From Prunella strophiata (Eukaryota; Chordata; Aves; Passeriformes; Prunellidae), in contig JAZBQD010000027.1 of the NCBI GenBank assembly GCA_036583965.1, positions 9,339,187 to 9,403,186 of the forward strand: 64,000 nt of DNA, written 5' to 3'. Within the stretch, counting starts at the first letter, position 1. Every line of letters starts with the position of its first letter. The notes under the pieces are model-generated. The model searched no databases. It saw only the letters and a program-made list of their open reading frames with translations, and was not told the DNA's origin. Shown here one piece after another: positions 51,990 to 64,000 of this stretch. The translations under genes were made by a program, and so were the position numbers.

Positions 51990-52259
51990 AGATTAATAAA
52001 ATATTCTTTTCATTTTCCCATTTTCATTTTATACTAATTGAATATTTATAGCCTCGCTACCCAAGTTTAACATTAAATGCAAATAGACAGAGAGCATTTA
52101 AATGTGTACTGGTTCTAGGAAGCAGAATCTGTACAAACTTGAAATAATTGTTTCTAAAATTACCATACTGAGGAGAGCAAAACCTTATTTTCAATCTTAA
52201 TACTTCAAGTTTTCCTCATTTCAGTGTACTTACATAGCATTCCAATGTTCAGACAGTGT

Positions 52260-52334
52260 TTAATAGAAACTATTAAACTATTAATAGTTAAGATTTAATA
52301 GAAACTATTCACTTTCTGATTAATAGAAACTATT
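52260..52334. repeat. Three copies of TTAATAGAAACTATT
   Basis: The 15-base word occurs at 52,260, 52,295 and 52,320, with an inverted ACTATTAATAGT segment between the first two. Spacing is unequal, so this is an imperfect tandem or nested duplication in AT-rich DNA. Confidence 0.8.
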
Positions 52335-55300
52335 AAAGCAAATGACTGATCAAAAAATAGTATTTTCAAAACAATATTGGAACCTCACTACACAAAAGTC
52401 CATTAATTTCAATGGAAAAGGTGGGAAATGAAAAAGGCTTGAAAATCTCCATCTATGGCTTCCTTCATGCCTAGAAAGTTTTTGCTTCACAGATTCAGGT
52501 ATTCCTATCAAAGCAAATAAGTCTCTGGAGCCTGGGAAAGGCAGAGAGCAAAAAAAGGGCTCAAAAAGCCAACAGACAAATAAACAATATAATGGCAAGA
52601 TAAAGGAAAGGGAAATGAATCTGCCTACAATGCCAGGGATCTACCATGTGCAACACTAGGCACAAAGCAAAGCAGACCCTACAAGTGCTTCTACATTAAT
52701 TCTAGTAGCCTGAAACATAAAACAAAAGTATATTTGGCATCAAAGAGCCACCCTCTGTAACAGGCATCCCACACACCTGCCCACAGGAGGATAATCTGGG
52801 GGATAGTGTTGTCAGAATTTACTTATCAGGATTGATGGATTAAGCTGTGGGAGCAGGGAAGATGCTCTGCAGATGAAATTTACCAGTTTAAAAATATTAC
52901 AGAAGAAATGCATCACAGAATCCCTTTGGGCAGGAAACCCAGCCTGTAACAGCCAAAAATACAGTTCCAGGGCTGTGCTACCAATTCTCAGTTCAAGGCA
53001 ACGGCAACAATCAGGAAACATTGAATAAGATCAGGGAAGCTGCAAAGTTAGAACAAGCCACAACAATGGAAGTTTTCAATCTGGGCCAGTGCTTCACCAG
53101 GATAACGGAAGACCATTCTGAACTCCAAAAAAAGATGCTATTTTGGGTTTGTCCTCAACCTTCCACATTCCTTTTTAGTAGCCCACAGCATGATTCTGTC
53201 TTGACTGGGGTGCAGTGTTCCTCCTGGGCAGAAGCCTTTGGTCCCAAAGACATGATCAGCTCCCATCACACCTAATTCCTCCTTTTTACTCCTTTATGTT
53301 GTCCGCACATGTGGGCTGCTAATCTCTTGTCCTACAGATTCTCACACACAGAACTGGCAGGTATTACAGAGAATGTTATCACAGAAATCTTGTATTTCAG
53401 TGGCCCACTTGGCAACCTCAAGTTACCCTGGAAGCATCCCTCCCTGAACCTCCCACACAGAAACTGAGTTAACTGCATTATTCACAGAATCACCCACCAG
53501 AACCATCACAGTCAGCTCCCCCTTAGCCTTGGGGATACCACCTGCTGCAGGAGCCAAGGATACACTGCCCCTGTCTGGAAGGTGCATCTTGTCCCAAAGG
53601 TGGGGTCCACCCTCAGCAGCAGTGCAGAGGGGGTGCCCCTGTGGTGTCCCTGCAGGTCTCACCTCTGAGCCTCTCCACTAAGTTTGTCCAGTTCAGGTAC
53701 TTTAAGAAGCAAACCTCTGCTCTCAGTGCTGAGAGCTCCCTGAACCACACACACAAACACACTGAACATCTGCTCCATCATGTGATCTGCATTCTCTGCA
53801 AAAACTGGAGAACCCTTCACTCAGACACCAGATTTTTACCTGTATCTTATGTTTAACACTGTGTTAGGTACTAGAACCTGATGCTAATTAAGCTTCTCCT
53901 TTAAGTAGTAATTAAAGTTACTCTCCTCGCACTGTATTCTACTTTTATTAAGTAAATTAAAAATAGGTGACATCTATCCAAGAGTAAGGTTTGGTTTTTT
54001 GAGCTTCTGGGCTTCTTCTTAAATGCTAACTTGAGGCATTCTCTCTTTGCTGATGACAGCCAACCTTTTGTTGTCCCCTGTTCTTCTAAGAGTTAGAAAT
54101 TTCTTTTACTCTCACTCCTGCATCTCTGAACAGGTTGGGCATTCTCAGTATCCCAGATGACCAGGCAGAAAGCTGGCTAATGTTGTAGGTGCATCAAAAA
54201 CCTTACAGAACTAAAAAAAAAAAAAAACCAAATAACTAATGCAGAAGTTCAAAAGTGTGTTGTTATTTTACTACAGCAAAATGTTAGAAAGAAGTTTGAG
54301 ATTTGAGTTTTCCATTTAGATTGAGTTTTCCTAACTTAATTCCAGGATACTGCAATAGCAGATACTGCACAGAACCAAATGTGCATTTCCTGTAAATCCT
54401 GGCAGTGTGAGGAATTTATCAGGCAGGTGGTCAACACGAGGCCAGAATCAGGATATACACAACTCCTCACACACCAAATACAGCCAAACCAGAACTAATT
54501 TGAAAAAGGACAGAGGACAAACTGTGAAGACAATGGACAGCTGTAATTGGGGAATTAAAGGCAAACAGGCTGTCAGGCAGCATCAAGAATGGGATGGAAC
54601 ATAATATGGAAATTATTATAATGGCATTAGCTCAATCAGAAGCACATCAGCAGCTATGATGCCATGTCTGGTTCTGGGCACATTGTTCACAAAGAAAAAT
54701 CCCAGACTCCTGGCCAAGACAGCTTGCTACTATTCTTGAAATTAATTTTCCTATGGAATACATACTTGAGCTTAAAACTAGAAAAAACCCTCCAACCACC
54801 ACTGAACAGGTTTTCATCAGAAAGAAATAACTTGTCTTTCTAGCCAAAGGAGAAATATCTTCAAACACCTGCAGTGTGACAGCACTGCCTTCCACAGCTC
54901 AGCAAGGAGTGCCTCCAGTTTATCTAAAATGAATATTCAAATGCTGGCAGCCATCATTCCAGCAAAAGTCTTTGCCTGCAGTGAGGACAGTCTCATGGAT
55001 TAATTGAGGGAAGAATTCCCACAGAAGGAAAGCTACTCAGAACAAAGGAAAATGCTGGCACAAGAAATAATGAATACAAATAGGTGTGGTTCCATTTCCA
55101 TACAAATAGAAACTAAAAGTTTCTGATTTTCAGAAGACTGTGCTTGTAAAACAGTAGCAATGAAGTACTTAAATCTTTGTGGTCCTAAAGAGATACAATT
55201 GGACAGGATATATACATTATTTCATACACACACACAATTTCTATGAATACACAGACACAAAGAAATTCTATTTTCCCTGGGATAAATGGAAAGCTCACAC

Positions 55301-55502
55301 ATTTTCTCTTGTATATATACAAACTTCAAAGACACCACACGAGCAAATTTTGCTCCGATGCACCACAGATTACAGCATTATTTCCAACACCTTCTTTCAC
55401 AACTGACTTCTTTCTTTGGAAAACAAAAGGCTTGAAAGCCACAGGTTTCTGGAATGCATTTTCTAGATGTGCAATTTATGGAGGCATTCAAAATCAGCCT
55501 AC

Positions 55503-55526
55503 TATATATATATATATATATATATA
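55503..55526. repeat. (TA)12 microsatellite
   Basis: Twenty-four uninterrupted bases of TA dinucleotide, just to the left of the T-rich block. Confidence 0.97.
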
Positions 55527-58370
55527 GCAGGCAAACTGTGAAAGCTTAGGGCAAGAGGAATTTTCCTAATCTGCTTAAGCACAGGATTTTTTTAGTGGCA
55601 ACATGGCTGCTGCTCTGTGCCTGTGTCTCCCTGTCCTAAGCCTGTTTGCTCTTTGTTTTCTGTTTAGTTTGATTCTCTGGGGGGGCTTAATTGTTTTTTG
55701 CTTTTTTGTCTTCATGGTAGGATTCCTTTATTATCTGATTTTACGGCTGCCATTGCCATTTTCTGTGGGAGCACTTTTTTGTTTGTTTTATGGCCCACCT
55801 TCAGTGAATCCTCTTTAGTACAATCAACCTTTCTGGCTTTTGACTCCACTCCATTATTGTACTGCACTACAGTTTACTTCTGAGGGATTTGCTGCAGGAC
55901 TCTCAGCCCCAGCTTCCAGCAAATGAGGACTACAGAAGGATCCATCTGCTGCTGATACACAGAAGTCTCAGCTGAAATACTTCTTATGCCACAAATGTGT
56001 CATTTGGGATGGATGGAGCTACAGCACTACATCTTTTCACAAGAGGATGCACTCCAGGAGTAGGAATCAAACTCCTGAAGACACTGTGGATCAGGATTTT
56101 TTCCAAGAGAAGGAAGAGCTACCAAGAATTCAAAGGCTTTGTCATTTCACCACCATTCCACCAGCAACTATTATGAGCTGTTACTTCAGGTTTTTGCATC
56201 TCTAATCACTGAGGTTTTCACCATTGAAAAAGGAATTAGCACCTTTATAGTAATCAGTGAAAATATTTACTTGAATTTTGACTTGGTTATTAAATTTCAT
56301 TTTGCACATACTTACAATATGGACTTTGGAAATACACTGGTTGATTAACCTCTACCATTAATGCTGCAACAGGAGGACAGTGACAGGTCCTCCTGAACAG
56401 CTTCTGGAGATGAAGATGCAATCTTTCTTAACTGAGAAAGGATTATTTCAGATCTAACTCTGATTGCTGGCAGTGTTGTTAATGCATCTGCATCTTGTAT
56501 TATGTGCAAAAATTAAAATTATAATTCTATGTACTTTGGAGAAAGTTCTACTTTGTCCAGCATCAGAGGACAACAGGAGCTATCCTGCTTTTCTTTTAGC
56601 ATTAGCTTGTTATTATGTCTTGTGCATCAGAATGCAACCTCCCATGTCCAAAAATCAATTTCTTGTAAAATTATATCTTTTCTCTGTTGAAAGTTCTAAT
56701 CATTTTTAGTGAATGATCGTATTTAATATTTTGCTGTTAGTGAAGTTTTAATCTCTTGTCTGCAACCTGGAGTTATTATTGCAACCTCAGTGCATATTGG
56801 CTGCCCTTAAATACTGCAATTGAGTTTTTCCCATTGTTTCAAGACTGTCCTTGAGAAACAGCAGAAATGGTCTTATTTAGTTAATTCTCAAACTGTCTGC
56901 AGACCAGGCTGTGGTCAAATGCTCAGGGGGTGCCCAGGTAAGGACAAGACTCAAAAACACAAAGCTGCCCCATCTCAGTCAGATGCAGTAGGTGGCCACG
57001 TGCACAGCTGCAAGTCCATTAAAAGCCTTACTCACATTATCTTAATTAACTTTCTTAACACTTGCCTGCCCTGGTGAATTCATCTGAAGTTAAAAGCTGA
57101 CTTGTGTTTCTATTTGGACTCCAAATTTGGAATTGTATTGTTTCAATCTGAAACTCCATGAAATTGACAGCTTTGTCTTTGAACACTCGAGATCAAGAGA
57201 GTACAGATGAATTTTTACCTGTATCAAAAAATAGGAGACCTTATTCACATTAGTAACATTAGCACTTTTCTTTTATTGTTAGTACTAATGTTTGTATTTT
57301 TCTCATTGAGCTAATACTACACATTGTCCCCTTATCATAGCTCTACTTTGTATGTAGTCAGTCCTGTGGCATTAGGTATTTTGTAGGATAAGTGTTCTAT
57401 TTCTTATTTGATACTCATATTTTTACTTTTAAGATTTTCATGAGCTGATCTCCATGTTATGATTTTTTATTTCTGCAAGACGACTCATACAGCTATTACA
57501 TGAGTTCTTTAAGGAATTATGATTCACATCCTGATATCTCTTACACTATTTAACATGTGTCAAAATAAATAGTAGAAAAATCCTTTTTAATGCAAAAGAA
57601 TATCTGCATGGATATTGCACAAATCTTTATCAACTGAAATACTATTTGAAGATTTCCATTCCAAAGCAATTACCACTCCTGCAGAAGAAAGCAGCTGATG
57701 AAACAGGGGGCAGAAAAGATCAGTACTTAATCCATTATCACATCCCAGTAATGCTAATCTAGGTGTAAGATTAATTTGGACTTCAAACATATTAAAGCAG
57801 CAAAATAAGATTTGCTTGCAGGAATGTTCAAAAGACAGTATATCCATATGATCAGATTCAACATTTACTGCAACCTTTTGTCCATAATACGAATTTGAAA
57901 CCAACTCAGATGTTTAGTAAAACATAATACAAACAGATGATATATGGAATCACTTGCAGGACCCAAACATGGATTTTAATATGGGAAACAAAACTTAATG
58001 AAATCATCTTCTCTGACAGGGCAATTAAAACACAAGAAGCATATTTCCAGAGCAATCCATTTACATTTCTCTCATGGAAACTTATTTAATTATTTGGATA
58101 TAGCATTTTGTTGGTTTCCACCTATGAGGTTTCTGTTCTTTTTAATTCTGTGTTTTTTCCTAAGAACTTGACAGTTACTTGATAAATCAATTTTTAAAAC
58201 ATTTTGTTTAGCCTGCCTGACCTTAGAAGTTGGTGTAATATTTCTAAAGTAATTTTTTCCAAACACAACAATTCAATTACCTAACAGTTTATTTCACAGC
58301 AGCAATGGTGAATGACCTCTAAGCATCTTACTACTGTTAAATCTAAAGTTTCTACTTTTTCATTTTACTT

Positions 58371-58389
58371 TTTTGTTTTGTTTTGTTTT
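58371..58389. repeat. (TTTTG)n short tandem repeat
   Basis: Three TTTTG units followed by TTTT. Confidence 0.9.
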
Positions 58390-58574
58390 CATGACTTTGA
58401 TTTCTGTTTAATTTACAAAGGCAAACAACTCTTAGCAGGTTGACAGGTATCTCTTTTTACTTGGGATTTCAATTGTTCAGTTTACCTGCCACTGACTCAA
58501 GAACTCATTTAACATTGTGCATAAAGATTCACATGGGAGGGCACTGAAAGGCTCTGGACCTTCTGGGTTCTTAC

Positions 58575-58943
58575 AGTTCCTACAGCACCCCCAGGTCCTT
58601 CTGGGCAGGGCTGCTCTCCATCTGCTCATCCCCAGCCTGGATCTGGGGCTGGGATTGCCCCACCACATGTGCAGGACCTTGCACCTGGCCTTGGTGACCT
58701 TCATGAGGTTCCCACAGGCCATTTCTGACACATGTCCAGGTCCCTCTGGATGGCATCACTTCCCTCCAGCGTGTCACCCACTCCACTCAGCGTGGTGCCA
58801 CCAGCAAACTTGCTGAGGGTGCCCTCAATCCAAACATCACCAACAAAGCTGTTAAACAGGGTCAGTCCCAGCTGAGGAAACTCCTCATCACTGGTCTCCA
58901 CTTGGACATCAAGCATTGACCACAACTCTGAGTGCAACATCTA
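58575..58943 (-). mobile_element. CR1 LINE fragment, reverse-transcriptase region, inactive
   Basis: In minus-strand translation the stretches WSMLDVQVETSDEE, GTLSKFAGGTTLSGVGDT, SDAIQRDLDMCQKW and, in another frame, ESSPAQKDLGVL-like residues follow the order of the avian CR1 ORF2 reverse transcriptase. The catalytic FADD box reads FAGG, there are frameshifts between segments and both ends are truncated, so it cannot be active. It has the same orientation as the host gene. The 3' CR1 tail is missing, which suggests breakage after insertion. Confidence 0.9.
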
Positions 58944-61900
58944 TTTCAACTTTCATTTTTCTCACATTACCTCATTTTTAATTAAGAAAGATTTCCTCTG
59001 AATTTTATTTAAAATTTTAACCTTTAAAAACTAATATCCTGCTCAAATGCTATGAATGTTTATCTCTACCTTATTGCTCCCTCTCTTATTGCATTTTATG
59101 ATCTTTACAGCTACTTTGACTCCTTTGGCTACATTTTTTAAGCATAAATCTTCAAAATAGCCTTAGTTTGAAAAAATCCTTAGTCCTTTCAAGGAATTAA
59201 GTACAGTTTTTTACTACAACTTCAAATATATTTACAATTTTTTTTTGTCTTCATCATCAGTTTTCATTTCTGTTTCATTATGGTTTTCTTGCTGCTATGG
59301 AGCAGTTTAGAGCTACACAAATAACAAATGGCAGATTCAGAGGGGAAAAAAAGAGGGCTGATTATTGAACAGTAAAGTGAATATTATTTCAAGCAAACCT
59401 TGTCCAAATATATCTCTTTGCATGGTTGAAAGACTGAGAGCAGAAACAAGATTTTAAGAGAGGCATGTTAAGTAAAAGCCTATAATATTGCTCAAGCTGT
59501 TCCAAAGTACAGTGCTTAAAACCAATTTCTAGCCATAACAACTATCAATCATGATCTGTTACACTAATAATAGGATTGTATTCTATTTTTGCTTTTTAAA
59601 AATTGGCACACATCCAAGATGGAAAGTGGCAAAGAGGTTTTTCTCCCCTGCCTTTGTGTAGCATAATATACTCCCTAAACCTGCTTACTACACAAATATT
59701 AAAGAGGAATTCCCTTTTTGTGTTCTATCAGAACTAACTCAGCATCCCAAACTGAGTGCTTGCAGCTTTCACATATATTTGGTTCACCCATCCTTCCCCA
59801 TCCTAACCACAACCTGTTCCACACAAGGCCAGTGTAAATTTATGCCTCTCATTGGTTCCTGAAAACAAACAACATTTGTTAATTTATTTTTTTAAATAAA
59901 ATTAACAAAAGCCAAATCAACCATTCCCATAAGAGCCTTCAGCAAAGACCCAAAAACCCAGCCCAGGTACAAAGGTGGCCTCTTTTTATTTCTAAAGCTA
60001 AGTATCTTGGTGGTTTGATTTTTTTGGGTTTTGTTTTGGTTCTTTTCCAAGAGAGCAGAGGGCTCTTGAAATACCAACAGGAATCATTTTAATGTTTTCT
60101 GAAATCTGCCTTCTAGGAGTTTAGAAGCACTAATTCTTCACCAAGAGTATCTGGGGAGAAACCAAGGTTGCCAGCTGGGGAAAAAAAAAGGCAACCATTC
60201 CATTTCAAACATCCCTTCTGCTCTAAAGTGGTCAGGTTTCATTTGCACAATGCACCCTGCTGACGTTAATTTAGCAGCCCTCTAATCAAGCTCACTTCCT
60301 GAAAGAAAAGCAGAGAATACTGAAATGATGGTTGTTATACTCCTAAGTTTTCAGAAAACAGAAGGGACTTAACTACAAAACTTCCTTTGGAGTCCCATTA
60401 TAGAATATGCACAGTTCTGTCTGACTTCACCTGTGGAACAACTGGGATCTGGCAGGAGGATCTGCACTGTGGCAAAAGGAAAAATGAGGAATAACGAGGG
60501 GAGGCAAAGCCCTCTTGTGACAAGGCTTCAATTTGCCTACAATAGAGAATTTTTTTAAGTCCAAAACCAAAAATGAATAGTTGTTTCTTGAAACACTCAC
60601 TTTCACCTGATATCAGTCCTGAGCACATAAAGAGACCCAAGACACCAATACAGGAGTGCTTTGTTTTGAGTATCTGTGTCTATGTCAAGGGTATTTAAAG
60701 CCATCTTACTTCAGGATAAACTAGGTCACCTGAGGATTAAGGGGTAAATGAATGAAAGCCATACACCAATCTCTCAAACAATAAGATAATACAGCTCTTT
60801 CGGTTGAAAGGTGAAGTTACTAAAACCCCTTGGTAGCATTATATTGTCTGCCAAAAAACACAAACAGTAATCACTTCATCCAGTAATTCTCCTATTAAAG
60901 ACCAAGAGAGCTACTGCCTCCCAGAAAGAACTTACATGCCACAGTGACCAGAGTGACCTCCTTTGAAGTCACTGCAACTTTACCTCAAATGCTATTTTGC
61001 TTGATATTTTTTTAAACAGAGAAAAAATATCTTTATCTTGTGGTACACAAATGCTACACAAAAAGTTGAAGTTATTTGTGTGAGCAATACAAGGTAATAT
61101 TTACCCCAAACCCCTCTCATTCCACTGCCTTCAATTCTATGCAAGTTATGCAAGGGATTGCTTTTAAGAAATTGTTATTTTCAAGAAGTGTGAGTTAAGT
61201 ACATGGAAAATTGGCAATTCCCAGCAACAGCATGTGAGGACCTCTCATCCCCCCACTTAGATATGTAACTGAATTTTTCACCTGGCTGTAATTGCCTCCC
61301 CACCACTATCAAAAAGAAGGGATTCTGTTACAGCACCATTTTTAGGACAGGTTTCCCCAAGATTGCTGCAATCCATACAGCCAGGCAAGGTACAGGCTAT
61401 TTCTCTTGATTCATGGTAAATCAATATTATGTTCCCAGCACCACACAACTAAATTACACCTATTGCATCTGCTGCTGAAAGCTGTATGTAAGGGCATGGT
61501 TTTTCTTCAGTATTTCATTTTTATCAGTCCCAATGGTACTACACTGGATTCTATGTTGTATTATGCCTTAACAAAAATGATTTTACTACATCACTCCATC
61601 ATCTGTCTAAACTTAATCAAGCACAACATTGCTTTCTGAAGGTCTCCAGTAGTCTCATGTCCCTGAGGGGCTTTCTTCATGGTAGCCACTTTGGAAGAAA
61701 AATATCAGCTTGGCACTGTCAAACTCTCAAAATTTACAAGCAGGCAGTCACCACACAGCAAAACTATCCCAGGTTATAAAATTGTTTTTAAAAACTTCAA
61801 TGTTTGCTCATTTCAGTACAAGAAGTTTTGGGTGCTATTTCATAAATAAATGTTTTGAGACAAAGTGCCAGGTTTAAATTTGGTCCACAGAGTTTCAAGG

Positions 61901-63910
61901 TAGGCCCTACCAAAACAGACAACAAGCTGAGAACAGGAAGCTGCCTGACATTCACATTTGAAAGAGGAAAAGATAAAAGCTAGAAAAACAAATAGTAAAT
62001 GACTGGGGACCATTAGAGAGAATAAACTGTCAGCCCACAGCCTTTGCAATCTGAAATCAATCTCAAATGTAAAATCACTCATGTCCCTGTTTAAGTCACC
62101 TCCAATCTTTTTCTTGCCCATAACTCACCACAATCCGTTCCTCTTTCCTCTTTCAGCCTTTAAATATATCCCCATTGTTTAGGTTTTTTAAGATCCTAAT
62201 TGCCTCCCAACAGGCACCTCACAATTAGCCCCCCCAAGGGGATCTCTCTACCAGTCAGCACACATTCTTCCACCTTAGCCAAATTATTCACTGTAATTAT
62301 GAAAAATAAGGCAAACAATGCACATTTTTAAAAGGAGATCACTACATACACCTAAGGGAAAAAATAGTGCAATACTGGAAGCACTCAGAAACACTCTCAG
62401 GGCCACAGATTTGCTGGGAAGTGATGGCCATGGGCTTGGCTTGCTCCATTTCAGACCACTGGAGTCATCCCCAGCAGGAACGAGGCAGAGCTCACAGAGC
62501 AGTGGAGCAGAACAAACCTTTTTCACAGAATACACCAACCCACCCCAGTGACAACTGATATCATTCCTTTTTTTTGGCTGGCAGTACAAGTGACATTTAT
62601 TAGCCTATGCTGATGTAAAACAAGTGATAAATGTCAGAGGCAATTAATATTTTCATCTTTTGAGGAAAGCAATTTAAAAGTAATTATATCAGGTTACAGT
62701 TGTTTAAGCTGTGCCATACAATAGGTAATATTTATATTCATCCTCATTCCAAACATGATTTCATCACACTAATACCCAAGAGCATTTTGAAAAGAGAAAC
62801 CTTTGGCTACAAAAGCATCTGTTGTGCTTTAACAATTTGATTTAAAGGGAGCATTGCTATTAGCAAAATGAGTCATTTATAGATTTGACCAGGTAACAAA
62901 GCTGAACCACTTTCCATCCAGAGAATGTATTCATAGATGATGTGCTGATAACTTCCAGGCCCAGATTTCAAAGATCTCTATATATACCTCATCTCTAAAA
63001 AGAAACAATACAAAACCATAAATGCAATTATCTATTTAAGAAATTCATTCAAAAGACAGCAATGACATCTATCAGGAAACATTCTGCATAGAAAGTGGAA
63101 GAGTTAAACCCTTAATTCACTCTATTATGACATGCCTGCAGTACAGCACCTCACCCAAAGCCCCACAGCAGACAACATGCTGGGATGCATGGAAAAATGG
63201 CCCTTATTAACTCCAGACATATCAATAAAATTGATACTGGAGAACAGTTATGGACAGTAAGGCTGAATGTTAGAATAAAGACTATCAAAATCTGAAACAA
63301 CTTAATACTTTTTACTGGATCTCATTCTTGATCCTTGAAACAAGAAAAGAGAAACCTCAAGGTTTAATCATAGAGAAGCATTTATGTAAAATGTCATGTA
63401 TTATCTATTTCTACTATAGTACACAATAATTGAATTCAAGCTGAAATTAGCTTTCTAACGTGGAATAGACTTTCACACTCTGAATCACAAAACTACAAAG
63501 TGTGATTCATAGCAAATCTTTAAATAGAGATGATGATTTCAAAGCTCATAAGCCAAGTTTAAGGAACTCTGCTGCATTATTTACAGTACAAACCCAATGT
63601 TTTCACAAGATATGAGTAAAGTGAAAATTCGTATTTCTAAAGCATACCTGCTTACATTAAACCTAGTCTAACAAATCATTTTCTTACCACTTGAATTTAC
63701 TGTAGTTTTAGGTGGCTTTTATTTTGTTTAGCAATTCTTTTGAATGTCATGGATAGCCAGGCCAGAAGTCATACAACTAAGAAAAGCCGTTAACAACTAG
63801 AAACAGGAACATTCAGTGAGCAAAACTTAATAAATATTAAGTCCACCTCCACCAAAGCCAACCTCATGTCTTCAATTACTGAAAGATTATGTAAACTTTA
63901 AACATTTTGT

Positions 63911-63957
63911 GAAAGAGAGAAAGAGAGAGAGAAAGAGAGAAAGAGAGAAAGAGAGAA

Positions 63958-63990
<33 letters not shown>

Positions 63991-64000
63991 AAGAGAGAAA
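63911..64000. repeat. Purine microsatellite (GAAAGAGA/GA)n, runs off the window
   Basis: Ninety bases made only of GA and GAAA units, continuing past the right edge. The true length is unknown. Purine-pyrimidine mirror tracts of this kind can form triplex DNA. Confidence 0.97.

Larger units (their letters stand above)
55600..59330. other. T-rich block with base skew opposite to its surroundings
   Basis: Read by eye, most lines between about 55.6 and 59.3 kb have more T than A on the + strand, while the sequence on either side has more A than T. It contains hydrophobic-looking short + strand frames (for example at 55,603-55,818), which follow from T-richness, a TTTTG run and a minus-strand CR1 piece. 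I see no terminal repeats or target-site duplications. It could be an old insertion or inversion, or a region shaped by plus-strand transcription. The borders are approximate. Confidence 0.4.
38701..64000 (-). other. Intron upstream of the 32-nt exon
   Basis: More than 25 kb without a firmly supported exon. It holds one candidate exon at 39.0 kb, the minisatellite and CpG patch at 39.3-40.1 kb, two CR1 fragments, TG, TA and GA microsatellites, and a T-rich block at 55.6-59.3 kb whose base skew is opposite to the rest. The remainder is unique AT-rich DNA. Stretches around 49.5 kb and 62.8 kb have the balanced, motif-dense look of conserved non-coding DNA, but this cannot be tested here. Confidence 0.55.

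Noticed and set aside
55603..55818. Hydrophobic 71-codon + strand frame resembling membrane segments
   Set aside because: Phe/Leu richness follows from the T-rich block. No Kozak, homology or neighbouring gene context.

Overview
This is vertebrate nuclear DNA, almost certainly from a bird and probably a songbird. It is AT-rich and intron-like. It carries CR1 LINE fragments with the typical avian 3' end (a full 3' tail at 40.1-40.4 kb, a reverse-transcriptase piece at 58.6-58.9 kb, a short remnant at 2.5 kb), a few possible MIR/L2 relics and no mammalian-type SINEs. None of the long open frames is a real intact gene.

The window appears to be the 5' half of one very large minus-strand gene of the MAST (microtubule-associated serine/threonine kinase) family, most likely MAST4. 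The anchor is a 32-nt exon at 38,669-38,700 with strong splice sites that encodes KELSLPRRGS. This is the segment that in MAST2/3/4 precedes the conserved CRTSNRKSLI block. Downstream on the minus strand are three candidate alternative first coding exons: 32,149-32,198 (MMKRRK...), 22,999-23,114 (MDLRAG...) and 15,101-15,174 (MSDSFWTVLSNF..., closely like the known MAST1 N-terminus). Each starts at an ATG preceded by an in-frame stop, ends at a consensus donor and leaves the same codon phase (two bases) as the 32-nt exon. All four can therefore splice to the same next exon, which must lie beyond the left edge. The DUF1908, kinase and PDZ parts are not in the window. In birds this gene is expected on the Z chromosome (inference from its human 5q12 location).

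Layout in transcription order, right to left: 64.0-40.4 kb, long intron with CR1, simple repeats and a T-rich block at 55.6-59.3 kb; 40.4-39.3 kb, a CR1 tail, a CpG-rich patch with a CTCF-like site, and a C-rich minisatellite; 38.7 kb, the 32-nt exon; 33.0-32.1 kb, CpG island plus first exon; 23.3-22.9 kb, CpG island plus first exon plus an 18-bp minisatellite; 15.4-15.1 kb, first exon without a CpG island; 15.1-0 kb, intron. By eye the + strand has more A than T and more C than G across most of the window, as expected for transcription from the minus strand.

The paralogue comparisons are from memory and no alignment was run. The exon calls rest on splice signals, frame and those remembered similarities.
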